Numbered from the stretch's first letter, positions 49,788 through 63,372 are shown. The stretch: DNA of 64,000 nt from Musa acuminata AAA Group (GCF_036884655.1 NC_088338.1:558001-622000), one strand, 5' to 3'. Notes: generated from the sequence alone by a model not told the origin. A program made the numbers and translations.

Positions 49788-50153
49788 TCAGAGGCACAAC
49801 CAGACCCCTCTGCGCCGCCGCGAGCTAACATGGCAAAGAACGCTGAGAAAGAGAGCCTCATCGCAAGGCATGCGAAGCTTACCACCGTCGCCGAATCCGA
49901 ACTCTTCCCGAGCTTGGTCGAGCAAAGCTCGAAACAGCGGGTGCTCTAGCAAGGCAACCAGGACGACAAAGCGCCTGCGCCGCTCCCCCACGTACACCAC
50001 AGTGTGGCCTCTGGGGACGTCCTCGGGAACGCCTTCCTCTTCCTGGCTGCAGCACCCTGATGGAGTACTCCGCCGACGGTAGCCATGGTTGGCCTGCTTG
50101 CTCAGCTTTCTCCACCTCCTCAGAAACGCCTCGAAGAGCCCCCCTTGGAGCAT
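49788..50153 (-). CDS. SAUR-like auxin-responsive protein
   Basis: Single-exon frame of 121 residues with ATG at 50153 and TAG at 49788. The core SAUR domain spans about residues 44-108: VPRGHTVVYVGERRRRFVV, then LEHPLFRALLDQAREEFGF and LRMPCDEALF. The basic N-terminus (LRRWRKLSK) is typical. SAUR proteins promote cell expansion, mainly by inhibiting PP2C.D phosphatases and so raising plasma-membrane proton pump activity; this is family knowledge. Intronless structure and size fit the family. Codon use is GC-rich relative to the surroundings, as is common for SAURs in monocots. Confidence 0.95.
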   Translation of the reverse strand: MLQGGLFEAFLRRWRKLSKQANHGYRRRSTPSGCCSQEEEGVPEDVPRGHTVVYVGERRRRFVVLVALLEHPLFRALLDQAREEFGFGDGGKLRMPCDEALFLSVLCHVSSRRRRGVWLCL

Positions 50154-50207
50154 CTTGAGGAGGACGGACTGTGTGTGCTTGAGAGCAGATCCAAGGTACG
50201 TACGTGC

Positions 50208-50215
50208 TTATATAA
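50208..50215 (-). promoter_or_regulatory. TATA box of the SAUR gene
   Basis: TTATATAA lies 55 bp upstream of the SAUR ATG, giving a leader of about 25-30 nt. I found no perfect TGTCTC auxin element in the next few hundred bases. Confidence 0.5.
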
Positions 50216-52229
50216 TGCGGAGGCGAGCATGGCTTGATAGCTACATTACGTGATCATAGCAGCTGTAAAGCCTCTCCCTTTCATTTGAGAAGCAGAACGG
50301 AAGAAGGTGCAGTGTCATTGATAATATATACACACGTATGTATAGATTGTGAGCATTATGCAGATTGCAATGGGAAAGAGGAGATGGAGTCACGGATATC
50401 GTACGGGAGAAAGGATCCGTCAAAGAGCGATCCATCTGCCGCCTCAATGAGATAGAGAGAACTACAATATTTATATTGGCCAAGCGGGTGAGGATAGAAT
50501 AGATAAAGGTGTCAGTTCATTGCACTTGGGATGGAATGGGGTTGCCGGCCAATAGATTTCTCATGAATCCACCACCACCACTTGCGTGTCTACTGGGTAG
50601 AGAATCGCAATGCAGATTTCAGATAACAGATACGATGCAATCTTATGAGACCAATTTGCATGTAGTATATGATCTGTTGTGACTCCATGAGATGAAGAGG
50701 TGGAAACAGTTGTGTTAGAGAAGTTTTTTGGATTGTGAATCGATGATTAATTTTGATATTAATAATTAATCGACCAATTCTAAAACCAGCAATTTCTAAC
50801 CTAATGGACACCTACTGCATTGTGTTGTGATCTTCAAGAAATGAATAGGAATAGTAAACCCAAAATCAATACTGAAACTAATAATCAACCCCATAGAAAT
50901 CTGATTGACATGATCTTCAATTTGGTGATGTGTTAGTGTCACGATCCACAATTGTTAGTGTCATATGGCAAGAAGAAGAAATCGGAGCTCTTTGTTTTAG
51001 ATGCAGAGCGTCATTTGAGCACGGCTCATATCTCATTTTTTTGACTGTTACATATATTTGGTACCAATGATTAAGTTGTGGGCTAACTAATAAGTCAAAC
51101 TACGGTTTGACCTATTATTTGACTTGACATATGGATTTTCTTTACTTGAACTTTAATTTTGAATTGAACCCATGTTGAAAATGTAATATAACAACAATGC
51201 AGCAGCAGTTTAATCCAGCATCTAACTTGCGATGATAGCAGAGAAAAATACCGACCAGATTTAGATACTAACCTGCTTCCATCCTTTTGCATTTCTTCAT
51301 GCTCCTCTGTTGAATCTGTGTCGGTGTTATATTGGATTATCCACAGCAGGCATAATTAAGCTTCAAAAACATAACAAATATGATCAGACTAGCAAGCCAA
51401 TGTTACTTGAGAACATAAAATAATTGAAGTTTGATGATACTTGGGATAAGTAACACAGTAGTATCATGCATGAATGCACTATTGCAGATAGAGAAAAGAA
51501 TAATATGAAGAGAAAATTCTATACCACCTCTCTGGATTTCTGCTGGAACTGGAAAGGACTCGTTTCTTATTTCCCCTGCTTCAATTCTGACGTAACAGCA
51601 GATCTTGAGGAGCATCTACTGATAAAGAAAAAAAAAAACTTGTAACTGGAAAGAGATAAGTGTACCAGATCAAGAGAATAGAGAAAGAGAGCAAAAGTCA
51701 GATAGGGGGTGGAATCTGTTCTCTCAGTTTGGCTCATGGAGGCTATGGCTGGTAGAATTGCCTCACCAAAATGATATGGGCTCACGATGTGCAAACAGAG
51801 AAGAATCATGCTAAAACAATCATATCTTTAAAGCAAAAGCTATGATCTAATTTTCAACAGCCACAAAGATAGCATTCGACAATTTCATCACAGAATCTTG
51901 CAAAGTTTCTCCATCTAATATGATCTGATCGAGATGAGAACCAAGTAGTCATCGATGAGATGCAATGTTCTAGTGAACATTACCATCCAGAACAGTCATC
52001 CATTGCATTACTGAGATGCAATGCATTAACATTATCATCCAGAAGAGGATCCCAGTCTTCAAACATTATCATCCAGAATAAGCAGCTTATACATTAGCCT
52101 CTCAGGTGTAGACACTTATTCTAGTGAACAGTCATCCCACAACCAATCGCTGCAAAACCAATACATCTAGGCCATGGCACACAAAATAAGCAGTCTTGTT
52201 GTGGAAGAAGTTTGTGCAAGTTCAGAGCA
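50216..52229. other. SAUR promoter side and region downstream of the ADF gene
   Basis: Mostly non-coding. Downstream of the ADF stop, a short motif with CATTATCATCCAGAA recurs about three times (51980-52080), probably in the 3' untranslated region. On the minus strand 51526-51620 and 51274-51312 look like small exons with good donors (AGAGAG/GTGGTA and AAGCAG/GTTAGT), but I recognise no protein. Confidence 0.4.
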
Positions 52230-52722
52230 TTAGCTTGCACGGTCTCTAAGCACTTCCAACTCCATCTCAGTAGGGTCAGTAGCCTGAATCTCATAATGAA
52301 TGCCATCAAGCTCACGCCTGAACCTATCCTTTGATGTGGCATAAAGCATCTTTGCACGTATGCGAGAGATGGAAGGTGACCTGATGAGCATGAAGGCATA
52401 AATGAGTGCATTAAACAAAATAAATCAACATTGTGATTTGTCACATACATATAGAATGTTTTCCTATCTTGTTTATAGTGAAATCAATATGACATATAAA
52501 TAACTGCGTTGATATATGTCTTACATTAAGCATGATTGATACAATATCACAATATAAAATTTCCTTTTTAGTTTGTGTAAACTAAGTTCATCTACTTTTG
52601 TCTATATTTGTAGGTAAATCCTATACTTGTAAATTTGTTTGCTATACATAATGTGAATATTTGGCAAATAATTATATACGTCATAGCAAGTTCCTTTACT
52701 TATAATGATATATATACATATT

Positions 52723-52753
<31 letters not shown>

Positions 52754-55700
52754 GTATATATATACATATATATGTATATATATATATATGTATATATATA
52801 TATGTATGTATATATATACATGTACTTGTTTCTATACTCCTACATTGGGTTAATGTATATTTGTACATAAATTTATTTGGGTACCCTAACAAACTATGAG
52901 TGATCTTTCATGTTTGCCCTAGAACATGATTTTAGCCTTGACTGTCGAGTTTTGATCAAAAGTGAGCTCTTTAACAACTTATCCTCGTGTGGAAAAATTT
53001 GAGGCATTGTGTCCAGCTTAAAAGAATTATTTTTAAAAGTCTTGCCAAATCATTGAGCTAAAATATCACAATTGCTCTTATTTTTTTCATAAAATAAATT
53101 AGATGCTAAAATACTCGTTGTTATAAGGTAGGTGACAATTTCTATAAGAAAGAATGGCTATACACTGATTCCTTTCAAATATAATTGTTCATTCTGTTTG
53201 CCTCACTATGGCTGTTGTATCCAGCAATCCATATTCTCTTATTTATTTTGTTCTTTTGTTATAATCAATCTTTTGTGTCATTAATAATTGTTGGCCACAT
53301 TTCCAATCACATAACATGGTGCATTTATCAATTTCACCTCATTTTTTTGGATGAAAAAAATCCAGGGAACTACAACATAATTAATGAGTGGAGAATGATA
53401 AACAATAAAACTTAAGATACTATAGGTTAAAAACTGTTTTGATCATGTGAAAAATTGGTGATAAAAGTCAAAGTTACTGAGTAGTTACTGAGTAGTATGT
53501 TTATAGTTTATATTCATAATGTACCCGAATTTTGCCCACCATGCTTGACAAATTAAAATCCATGCTTAAACAAGACAAACATCAGTGATAGAGCCTTCCT
53601 TATTTTCTTTGTTCTACTTAACCTTAGGGTAACAAAAAGGTTAATGGATTTGATTGCAAATGCTGAGAGAACCTTTAAATCATACAAGCCAGCTTCTTTA
53701 CTATTCTGAATAGTTCCTTGATTGCATCATGATGAGGCAGATTCGAGACAGGAAAAGAGAGTAAAACTATTAAGGGTTTAAAACATGCTATATTGAACCA
53801 AGCATCAAATCCTGAAAACCAGAAGTATCTAGTTAATTTTTGCTTTGCATCAGTTGGTTTTTCACCATTCTGCCAATACAGTGTATAGGCAGGGTTAATA
53901 TGCAAGATGCTTATTACATGCATATTATCTGATTGACTTTAATTATGTCCTACTTCATTATCAACTTACTTCACCCAAGGCAACTCGTCTAAGTTCCATC
54001 ACATTCCAGATCGACAATCCATAACCAGGAACTTTGTTCCTCAGCTTCTCATTTGTATGAAATACAGTTATGAAGTATAATGGCAGCAGCTAGGATTCAC
54101 ACATATCTTTTCTACACCCCTTATAGAAGCCCGCTCTCCCTAAAGCGTATGAAATTCGCACCTAAATGTTGTGGAGCTGTATCCTGCAGGTTGTGTTTTG
54201 ATGGATAAGGAAACTGCAGTTGTTTGTGGAAGTATTGAATTGTTCAGGAGTTGTTGAAGATTGTGATGGTCAAAAGAAGCACAAATTAAAACATTAGACA
54301 TAGTTCAGGAAGAAAATTCCTATGAGGAACATACGATGCCTCTGAAGTTTATATAAGCTAAAATATCATATGCCCTATAACAATGCAGATGAAATTAAAA
54401 AAAAAAAAGGAAAACCTTAGGTCAGTCTACTAAATAACTTTGAAGTTAAGCAACTTATAAGTTTTAATTAACACATGCTTCTAAAAGAAACAAACAGCTG
54501 TTTCAATTATCAAATAAAATATGTTGGAGCTACTTAGCTTCAACATATTGGGTCAGAATCATACTCCTATTAGGCACACAATCTGAGCCGAAACATGAAC
54601 AATAAATTCAATCAAGAAAGCCTATAGATATATGTGCATTTTCACTACAAAGAAAAAACAAAAAGACTATCTCTATTCTTACAACCAAAATCATGGATAC
54701 AGGCAAAAAAAAGAATCCTCCATCACTGAAGAGATTACAATCAGATAAGAACCCGATCAATTAGATAATTCAGTATGTCAACAAAGAAGGTACAGATAGA
54801 TGGAAAGTAATGTATATTACTGAACTGTGATATGTATAGGTTAAAAGAGGCTAACCATGCAATGAAAAATATCTTGCTCTTTTGGCAGTTGTCTTCAGTC
54901 ACATAATCAAAATCATAAATAGCATAACGGCAATCATTCTCGGGAAGGGCAGCAGTGAAATCGTCATAGCTCTCTCCTGGGGCTCCTGTCTTCTCAACAA
55001 CTACCTCCTTTTTCTTTTCATCTATTTTGAATATGACATATCGATGCACTTTCTTTCTCTGAAGTTCCAGAAAAGTGCTTTTGCTGTGTTCATCAACTCC
55101 CATGCCCGATGATGCATTTGACTGCAGATCAGATATAAATGTAAAGAACCAAAGAAAATTTGGAGGCAGAAAAAATATAGCCATGTAAATGATGCCATCA
55201 ACACCTCATGCAAAAAAATTAACAAGAAAGTGCCCCGGTAAGTCTCATGGCACCTTCACAAATGCCAGAACATAAATGCCGACTACCCAAACTGATGAGA
55301 TTCTATCATGCTACGATGAAAATTGACAATCATCGACAAATTTACTAAAGATTATTACAAATGATGAAAAGAGAGAAGCAAGTTTAAAAGGATACCCTTA
55401 ACTTGCTGAACAAACAACAAATAATCCTCATATACACTTTACTTGAACCAATCTAACCACAGTATTTCGGTTAAGAAGCTAAATAAAGGCAATAGTGACT
55501 ACTGAGTTGGCGTTGAGGAAATTCCTACCAAGATGAATCGGCATAACCTATAAATCTACAAAGATACACAACACTGCATCAGACACGACAACTTTGCATT
55601 TTCCGAAGAAAAGCTTCCTGCTTTAGACAACAATGAGGGCGCATCAGTCAATCTCCAGCTTTAGATTAACAGTCCACGCCATCAAGCAAGGTGGGAAGAA

Positions 55701-55972
55701 CTCATAATGGAAGTACAACAATACCCATATCAGGATCTGTGGCAACTGAGAGTACTAAAAGAAAACACAAAAAAATCCCAATTCAAACAGCTAAATATAC
55801 TCTGCAGACGCATCATCAAGCCGTAAAAGAGAGTTAACCCTTGCATCTCATCGCAGAGGGTTATCGGATTGATTCCAAGCCTCAAATCCACACACAATCT
55901 CAACAATTCGAACTCAAGAAGACAAACAACAACCGACGAAGAGATCGGAATTCTTACCGTTCGGAAAGACAT
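52230..55972 (-). CDS. Actin-depolymerizing factor (ADF/cofilin)
   Basis: Three coding exons: 55972-55958 (MSFRT), 55121-54856 and 52380-52230. Phases agree and the sum is 432 nt, giving 143 residues, the usual plant ADF length. Features: conserved NASSGMGV start of the fold with the Ser regulated by CDPK-type kinases, [37 protein letters not shown], and the actin-binding long helix [19 protein letters not shown], ending EVLRDRAS. ADFs bind ADP-actin, sever filaments and speed turnover in the cytoplasm. The short MSFRT leader exon and the overall sequence resemble the ADF6 type. Exon 1 of only five codons is easily missed, and intron 2 is 2475 bp with a TA-rich repeat. Confidence 0.96.
52715..52830. 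repeat. TA/TG microsatellite in ADF intron 2
   Basis: TATATATATG-type tract with interspersed GTATATATAT units. Tyr/Ile-only frames through it are artefacts. Confidence 0.85.
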
Positions 55973-56150
55973 GGCGCCTCGATCCCGAGAGAGACGGAGG
56001 GGAGTGAGAAGGGAAACAGGAGGAAATGTGGAAGGAAATGAGGGAGGAGAGGCGATTATATTGATAGTGGTCGAGGAAAAAGGAAAGTGAGAATTCTTTC
56101 TCACCTGCGGATCGCCGCGTCACGCACAGGGTAGATGGAGTCAAGCACGA
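55973..56150 (-). promoter_or_regulatory. 5' leader and proximal promoter of the ADF gene
   Basis: A purine-rich plus strand (pyrimidine-rich CTCCCTCC type on the gene strand) precedes the ATG at 55972, as is common in plant leaders. No convincing TATA box was seen. Confidence 0.3.
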
Positions 56151-56570
56151 AACGCATAACTAGCGAACCATTTTGTGCCACGTTGAAATATTAGATACTT
56201 GTCAAGGTTCCATAGGTCGTTCGGATGTACCGAGAGGCGCACCCGGTTTGATTTGGTTGCGTCAACCAGGTCGAACGGTTGCCGGTCCAAGGACGGTTCC
56301 GCGACGTTCGTCTAGATGACAACACGTGTCCTGCCTCTGGTAGGGTCCGCCTACACGTGAGCGTTCATATTTTTTTGAACTTTTTTGTATTAAAATAATA
56401 ATAATATACAAAACACTGCGTGGAATCGACGCTGCTTTGGCACCCATCAATAATTGAGGGAGCGGTGGCAACGAAGCATGGCTCGTAGCCTCATGTTTAG
56501 TTTCATGAGTTCCGTTGTGGGATTGATGTGATAGATATCGGCATCATTCGATCAATTTTTCGCTTCTCAA

Positions 56571-56572
<2 letters not shown>

Positions 56573-56613
<41 letters not shown>
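56573..56613. repeat. (TA)n microsatellite
   Basis: Uninterrupted TA dinucleotide tract upstream of the ADF gene. Confidence 0.9.
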
Positions 56614-56616
<3 letters not shown>

Positions 56617-59600
56617 AAGGTATCAATTAATTTAGTTTGTAAAAAGTTTAATAATTTATTAAAAATTTTAAATAAAAAATAAAAATTATTTTTTAAAATT
56701 AATAATATTATACAAATAATATAAATCTAATTTCGATTAAAATAATTAAATAATAATTAAATAAGGAGTATAGAGAATTGAAATCTAGCTAGTAAATATT
56801 CTTTTACTTATAAGTATTTGATTTTTGACGTAATACATATATATTATATACATGTTAGAAGTGAAATTTATATAAATTTTATATGTTTGAAGTGAAAATT
56901 TGATAATTTGGGATGTTGCATATCCATTTATGAAGATAAATAATTACAAGTAAAAGAAAATTAATATGATTACCTTACCTACTTTCTTGGGACTGATTAT
57001 ATATTACCTTATATATTTAGATTATATTAGTATCACAGTTGTATTTAAAAAAAATTATATTAAGATTTTTATAATTTTGAAGATAAAACAAGTAACTTCA
57101 TTTGCTATAGTAACGGAAACACATAATATGTGATACCACGTATCACGAATGTGATGAACAAAAAGATAATTTTAATATCCTTTTTTTTTTTCAACACGTG
57201 AAATATTTAAATTATTTTTTGCTGATAAAATTATTAGAAATGAAAGAGATATTAAAATTATCTTTTTAATATATATATATATATATATATTCATAAGAAT
57301 ATTTAAGATTTATGTCTTTATGCGAAAGCAACAAAAAAAAATTAAGAATAATTGCTTACAAATGTTGAAGCGGCTAAAGATCACGTAGACAAAGCTTTGG
57401 TTCGGTTTTCATGGGTCGAAGCCTGTGATGGGAAAGCCCATAATTGTTCTTGGCCTCGTGATAGGGATTGTCGAGATTATAATTGGATTTTTGTCTTAAG
57501 TACTCTAAATTAAGTTTAGCACATATATCCCATAAATTATAATTTAATATTTCAGTACTTATGATTAGAAAAAAAAATATATCGCTAATGCTAATCCCAA
57601 TTCTAGATGAAAAAGATATATGATTATGTTAGGATAGCTAAACGTAAAACTATATTATATCGAATGAACATGAATATTAAGACTTGACAATTTTATTTTC
57701 CAAAGACTTTAGGACTTCATTGTTTGTATGATCATAAAAAACCAAAGAAACAAATAAACAATGAATGAAGAATGCAAGATTTCTTTGTTTAGCCTTTTAT
57801 CTTAAGAACATGTATAGCTCTCCTTCCTTTAGGAAAAAGCTTTAGTGGATGAGTACACCATATGACATAGGTCCCATGACTTGCAAAAATGAGCAAGTCA
57901 AAAAGCAGCTACCATTAATTGAAAACAATGAAAGAGGCATCTAACTTTAGGAAATGTGAATTATTAATCATAGGTAAAGGAATCCATGGAAACCACAGGA
58001 TAGAAAGCTGGTCAGTGGTCCAACTTCCTATTCTAGATGTTCCTCCTCATACTCCTTGCATGAATATAGATAATGACCAATAGCTTGTGGTGCCAAATTG
58101 GTCTTGAAAGTCCTCACTGTGGCTTTCTATCTAACATCACAAAGTTCCAATCTTTTCTTTCCCAAAAGTTGATGCATAGTTTTCCATGAAGATGGCGACG
58201 AAAATGAAGGATGATTTCTTTATGATTTCACATTCTTTTGATTTGTTCCTTTTCTTTGTTTACCGATCATCAGCTTTCTTGTTCGACATGGTAGTCAATA
58301 GGCTAAGAACAAAAAATCTTGTCATGTTACTATGGATTGTGACATAAAATATTCATCCAATCATCTAGAATTCGAGCTATCTATTTCTTTTTGCTTCTTT
58401 TTCTTATCTTAGATATTTAAAGATGTATGTTAAGTATTGAAGGACTCTATTAAATATACGTTCAACATTGGTCTTTGGAGTATATGAAATCTATATCGGT
58501 TAGGAAGGTTCTCTCGATATTAGTTTCGCTTGTATTGCATAGGAAGGTTTCGAAAAAGAAATATTTTTAAGTGAATCAAATAATGAAGCTCGAAGAATGT
58601 ATTATTGCGTTATTAGGTTAGATTTCAGAGTTTCAAGGAGTATATGAAGTTTGGATCGAAGAAGAAACATTTTTAAGTGATTGAAAAAATGAAGCTCGAA
58701 GGATGTATTATTGCATTATTAGCTTGCACAACACCTCGATTCGATCTAATTAGTTGGGTATGGAGACCAAATATCTAATTTACGTATGAGTCATTATCCA
58801 ACTAGACTCGAGTCTTACGACCTATGTCACCATGATCCGATGGCTCTTTACGTCAACCAAATCTTTCATCACATATGCATGTCTCATTCCCTCCTTTCTC
58901 TATCATCCATTCTAGTCATGCATGCTAAGTCCGAGCACTTCACACGAGGCCAACAATTAGCAATGACTTGCACAAAGTCTATTCGAAGACCTTGACCATA
59001 GGAGGTATTGATCCAAGGTTGCATGAGAGGCAAAAGGTTTAGTCTTAATAGTTGATTTGGATTAGCTTCTAACCTAACTAAAATCACGTATTATCTTATG
59101 ATTGCAAAGAAAGATACAAAATTATGCATATGCTTGTGGTTTGATCGCTTTAATATCTTAATTACCTTAGCTTAGCTTAGTGACTTTTAGTGGACTTGTA
59201 GTTAGGATTCCTAACATGGAACTATTATGGGGTGCTACTTTTAAATGCTAAATATTATTCTACGTCAAGTGCGATCGGACCATACTCATCATCTTTCGCA
59301 AACGAGGATATATTTATGGGAAAAAACTCAAGCTTATACTTTTTATTTTTTCAATTTTTCCTCGATTCTATTTTTTACAATAGTATTTTTTAAAATATTA
59401 TGACATTAAAATATATGAGTTGATTGTGAATATAGAATCTTACAGTTAAGAGTCAAAATCTTTATAAATCAAGTTATCCGAGTCGTTTAAGAAAATATAT
59501 ATAAAAATAATATAGGAATAAAGAATCGATACTTTAAAATCATATGAACACCTCAATAACACCTACCTGACACCTACCAAAAACCTCGGTTCCATGTAGA

Positions 59601-61073
59601 TGATTTTTCGTGGTTGGATCGGTGGAACTGTTATCGTATCTCGGATTAAGCATCATAGAATTATGATCATACTTAAGAGAAATATATTACTACTCTCCAT
59701 AATCAATATCAATCACGACAATAATAATCATAAGAGTCTACTATAATTCCCCGTACACTTTAATATGACAAAAAAAACTTGAATCATTTGAACTAGATTT
59801 AATTATCATAGAATATAAGTCGAAAATACCTCTGATATAATTTTACATGATTCGATATTTTGAGGACCGCTAATCACATATCTTGATTAAGACAGACACG
59901 AAAAAAAAAGACATGATTGGCTCATAATTCACTTAGACAATCAAAAACTTATTTAATAATAAATAATTTAAAAGTGATGAAAGATTTGACACGAGATCAA
60001 CAATGAACATATTTAACAATTAAATTTAAAATATTCAGCAACCAAGCTAGTTACCTAAATGATTACAAAGTTTACCAATCCACTCCTCCATATGAAAAGC
60101 AATAGTGGAGGAGAGACGGCGAACTTTTGATAGAGGAATTCTATGCATGTGTTATGCAAGTAAGACTAGCAACTCGTCATATCATAATATTGATCATCCA
60201 AAGTTAACCTTTACTTTGGTGTGCTGTTTTGTTTGTATACTACTTTGGTATCAAGTTAAAGTGATAGCCCTCCAAGTTTTACCACATACTACTAAATTTA
60301 AACCCACAAACGCATCACCTTCATCACTCCGACGTCACTCTTCTGTCTTTGTACCACCGTAAAGAGAGAGGCAGGTGGTAGTCGGACAATCTCATTTATT
60401 TGCATTTAATACAATGGTGGAAGGATAGCCTTCGAAATCGGGAGTCTATGTTTCAAAGGCAATAGGTTTTATATTTAGAAGATGGAAGGAAGGAAGAAAA
60501 GGAGTTTGATTAGTCCAAAAGTTTGAGCTGATCAAAAGGCAAACGCATGTAGTAGTGGTGGAAATAAGTGGCTTGTGAATTACCATTATGACTAGTTTAG
60601 AATAGATATTGATTAATTAGAGGTTGTATGACAATTATCCAATTATCACTTGGGTAAGATAGAGATATCTCAAATATGCCTTTTGTTTTTGTTTATGAAC
60701 GCATTAGATGAAGAAAGATTTAAACTTAATTTGATCGATTAAGGAAACTATGGAAGTGTGACTAATGAATTTTAAGGCTATATTAAAGATGAATTGTTGA
60801 GTTAAACATAATAAACCTTATATTGTGTGTTATTTATTAATAATATTTTTTTTTTATAAAAGGAAAGAGATGGAAGACGAGTCGTTGATATTACGATCAA
60901 ATAATGTTACTATTGATAAGAGTTCAAATAAAATTTAAATTTTATTTAGGAATATAAAATTTAGAAGCTAAATATCTCAATTTAGTAATACTAGGAAGAA
61001 GAGCCTAAAGTTCATTTAGGATTGAAGAATAAGAAATTTCTACAAGTTATTGTTGATGTTATCATTAATAATA

Positions 61074-61075
<2 letters not shown>

Positions 61076-61115
<40 letters not shown>
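61076..61115. repeat. (TA)n microsatellite
   Basis: Uninterrupted TA dinucleotide tract. Confidence 0.9.
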
Positions 61116-61119
<4 letters not shown>

Positions 61120-61943
61120 ATTTTTATTTATGAATCGTTAGATATAATTTTGATAAAAGATAAAGAGAGAAAAATGATCATATACTATAATATGAATATG
61201 TTCGCAGATAGATGTTGTGAATGGAAAGTGTGATGTAAGAAAAGGGTATAAGAAGATCTACCAAACTAAAAAGATGAATATTCTTTATTTAAATAGAGAT
61301 ATCATATTACATAGAGGACTCGTATTATACCTCAAAATATATGAAATATTACATCTTATTATTATTATTATTATAGATGAAAATATTGATAAAGTTATAA
61401 ACCGATGTGAGTGGTTTTCAACGTAGTCTTTTCGATACTTAAATTAAATATGCTATGAGTTTAAAAGTTGAAAAGAAAATATCTAATCTTGTTAATTATA
61501 CTCGTGCTTATCTTTTATAATCGTTCTTCCTCTAAATGTTTACGATTATAAAATGATCATTGTAATAAAAATATTTTGGTTCCTTATAACGAGAAATATA
61601 TATTTTTTTATTTTCATTTCATTGAGATGATAAATTCATTAGTTGGATTTTTTTGTCATTAATAGATGAGAGATATTAGCTAATTTGGTTGGTAATATTT
61701 TCATAGTTTATTATACGATCCTTAGCTCGAATATTGTCTATGTCATTTACCTTTTATATTATATATATATATATATATATATAATAAAAAAATTAATTTA
61801 GTATATCTTATAATGAACTAATAAGAAAAAGAAATATCGTATCGATTTGGGATGGAAATCAGAATTAAACTCTTTTTGCTTAAAAAAGACAAACAAATTG
61901 CTCTTAGAAATCAATAAAAAAAAGCTTTAAATGATTCCACGAA

Positions 61944-62250
61944 GTCAACATTTGTGAACGCCGCATTCCATCGAAACGAAGTCATCCATTGTTAGACTCG
62001 AAGGTTGACCGGTCCTTCTTGTCTCCTCTTCCTCCCATTGGAGACTTCGGCCGGTGAATTAAAGCCTCGCCTGTGGCAAACATGGCGCCGTGTCAGCTCC
62101 ATTTCTTTGACTCACTAAGCTTCACAAACGAACGAGTGAATGTGAACAACCATTGTTGACCTCGATGTCTATCCTGAGCTCCATTTTGCCTCTTTGTCAT
62201 GGGAACCCAAACAAGTCATTCATGTTCCCACGTCCGGACACTGTTTTGAC
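61944..62250 (+). promoter_or_regulatory. W-box core cluster upstream of the MYB gene
   Basis: Five TTGAC cores (either strand) lie at 61944-61948 (GTCAA), 62005-62010 (TTGACC), 62107-62111, 62156-62160 and 62246-62250. TTGAC is the core of the WRKY-binding W-box. The cluster is 0.7-1.0 kb upstream of the MYB start and sits in the only GC-richer stretch of that intergenic region. Confidence 0.35.
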
Positions 62251-62892
62251 TCGTTTGGAACAGTAGGAATCTCTTTTAGATGATCGAGAATTCATTCAAA
62301 CGATGTTGATATTATTATTATATATATATGATTTATGATGAAGAAAAAAAAATTCTTGATTTAGTTATTGATCAAATTCTATTAATTCCGATTCATAGTA
62401 AATATTTATCGACAATTAACTATTGTTATTAAATCATTAAAATATCATGATTAATTTACTTACGATACTTAGTTGAGACGAATATTCTTTACTTATTATA
62501 ATACAATCACTTATACCGGTCGGAAGACATCGTTCAATTATTTTTACACCGAAAACATTAGCTCGATGATAATGTATTTGATACACTTTCGAAGAATATA
62601 AATTTTACGTCTAAAAAAATTTGAGAAAAAAAAAGTTACTGTAGTAGCATATACCATCATTACTCAAAACAGGACTAAACTCTAGTCTTTGGTGAAGAAC
62701 AGAATCTAAAGACTTCAAGAAACCTACTTAGAATGCCAAAGCAAAGACAGAAATTTCTACCTCAAAAGAAAAGAAGAAAAGAAGAAAAGAAGAAATAAAA
62801 GGACAGCTCATAATGCCATTTGAGTCTTCTATGGAGTTGTTGCTGTCGACCTTAAATAATAACTTGGCACCATGGCACGTTGGGTTGGAGGG

Positions 62893-62900
62893 TATAAATA
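62893..62900 (+). promoter_or_regulatory. TATA box of the MYB gene
   Basis: TATAAATA lies 75 bp before the chosen ATG at 62975, giving a leader of about 45 nt. Its position makes the in-frame ATGs at 62813 and 62924 unlikely starts. Confidence 0.65.
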
Positions 62901-62974
62901 CCACTCTCTATCCATTGGTTGTGATGGAAAGCAAGAGAGAGGAGAAGAGAGGCAAGAGTGGTAACTTCTCCGAG

Positions 62975-63372
62975 ATGGTGAGAGCTCCTTGCTGTGAGAA
63001 GATGGGTCTGAAGAAGGGGCCATGGACAGCAGAAGAAGACCAGGTTCTGGTTGCCTACATACAGCAGCATGGTCATGAGAACTGGCGCGCTCTCCCCAAA
63101 CGAGCAGGTAATCCTATCAACTTCACTTTGTGTGTTCTTCACCTGAGGGAAGCAGTCTTATTGTTCGATGTTTTCCGTCAAAGAAATATAGAGCTGATAC
63201 TGCTCGAGTCCCGTAACATGGTCGGACTCCTTTGAACTTCAGGGCTGCTGAGGTGTGGGAAGAGTTGCAGGCTTCGGTGGACGAACTATCTCCGTCCTGA
63301 TATCAAGAGAGGGAACTTTACCAAGGAAGAAGAGGAGGCCATCATCAAATTGCATGAAATGCTTGGCAATAG
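62975..63372 (+). CDS. R2R3-MYB transcription factor (5' part, runs off the window)
   Basis: Exon 1 is 62975-63107 (133 nt, phase 1) and starts [20 protein letters not shown] after Met-Val. Exon 2 is 63243-63372 (130 nt, phase 2) and reads [19 protein letters not shown], then [19 protein letters not shown] and MLGNR. Both intron phases and positions are the classical ones of plant R2R3-MYB genes. The R2 repeat is complete with its three Trp; R3 is begun and the rest (from the WSAIA region) lies in exon 3, beyond position 64000. Intron 2 is longer than 620 bp. The sequence resembles subgroup 2/MYB14-15 type regulators of stress and phenylpropanoid genes, a tentative placement without the C-terminus. 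Confidence 0.95.

Larger units (their letters stand above)
56151..61900. other. Long AT-rich intergenic region
   Basis: No gene was recognised. It contains (TA)n tracts at 56573-56613, 57271-57290, 61076-61115 and 61759-61783. A diverged tandem duplication of about 60 bp with a period of 105 bp lies at 58556-58616 and 58661-58721 (shared AATGAAGCTCGAAG and TGTATTATTGC). The patch 58780-59050 is less AT-rich and may be an old retrotransposon fragment. Confidence 0.45.

Noticed and set aside
62813..62974. N-terminal extension of the MYB frame from ATG 62813 or 62924
   Set aside because: The TATA box at 62893-62900 lies downstream of the first ATG, and the second would fall at or before the transcription start. 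MVRAPCCEK is the normal family start.
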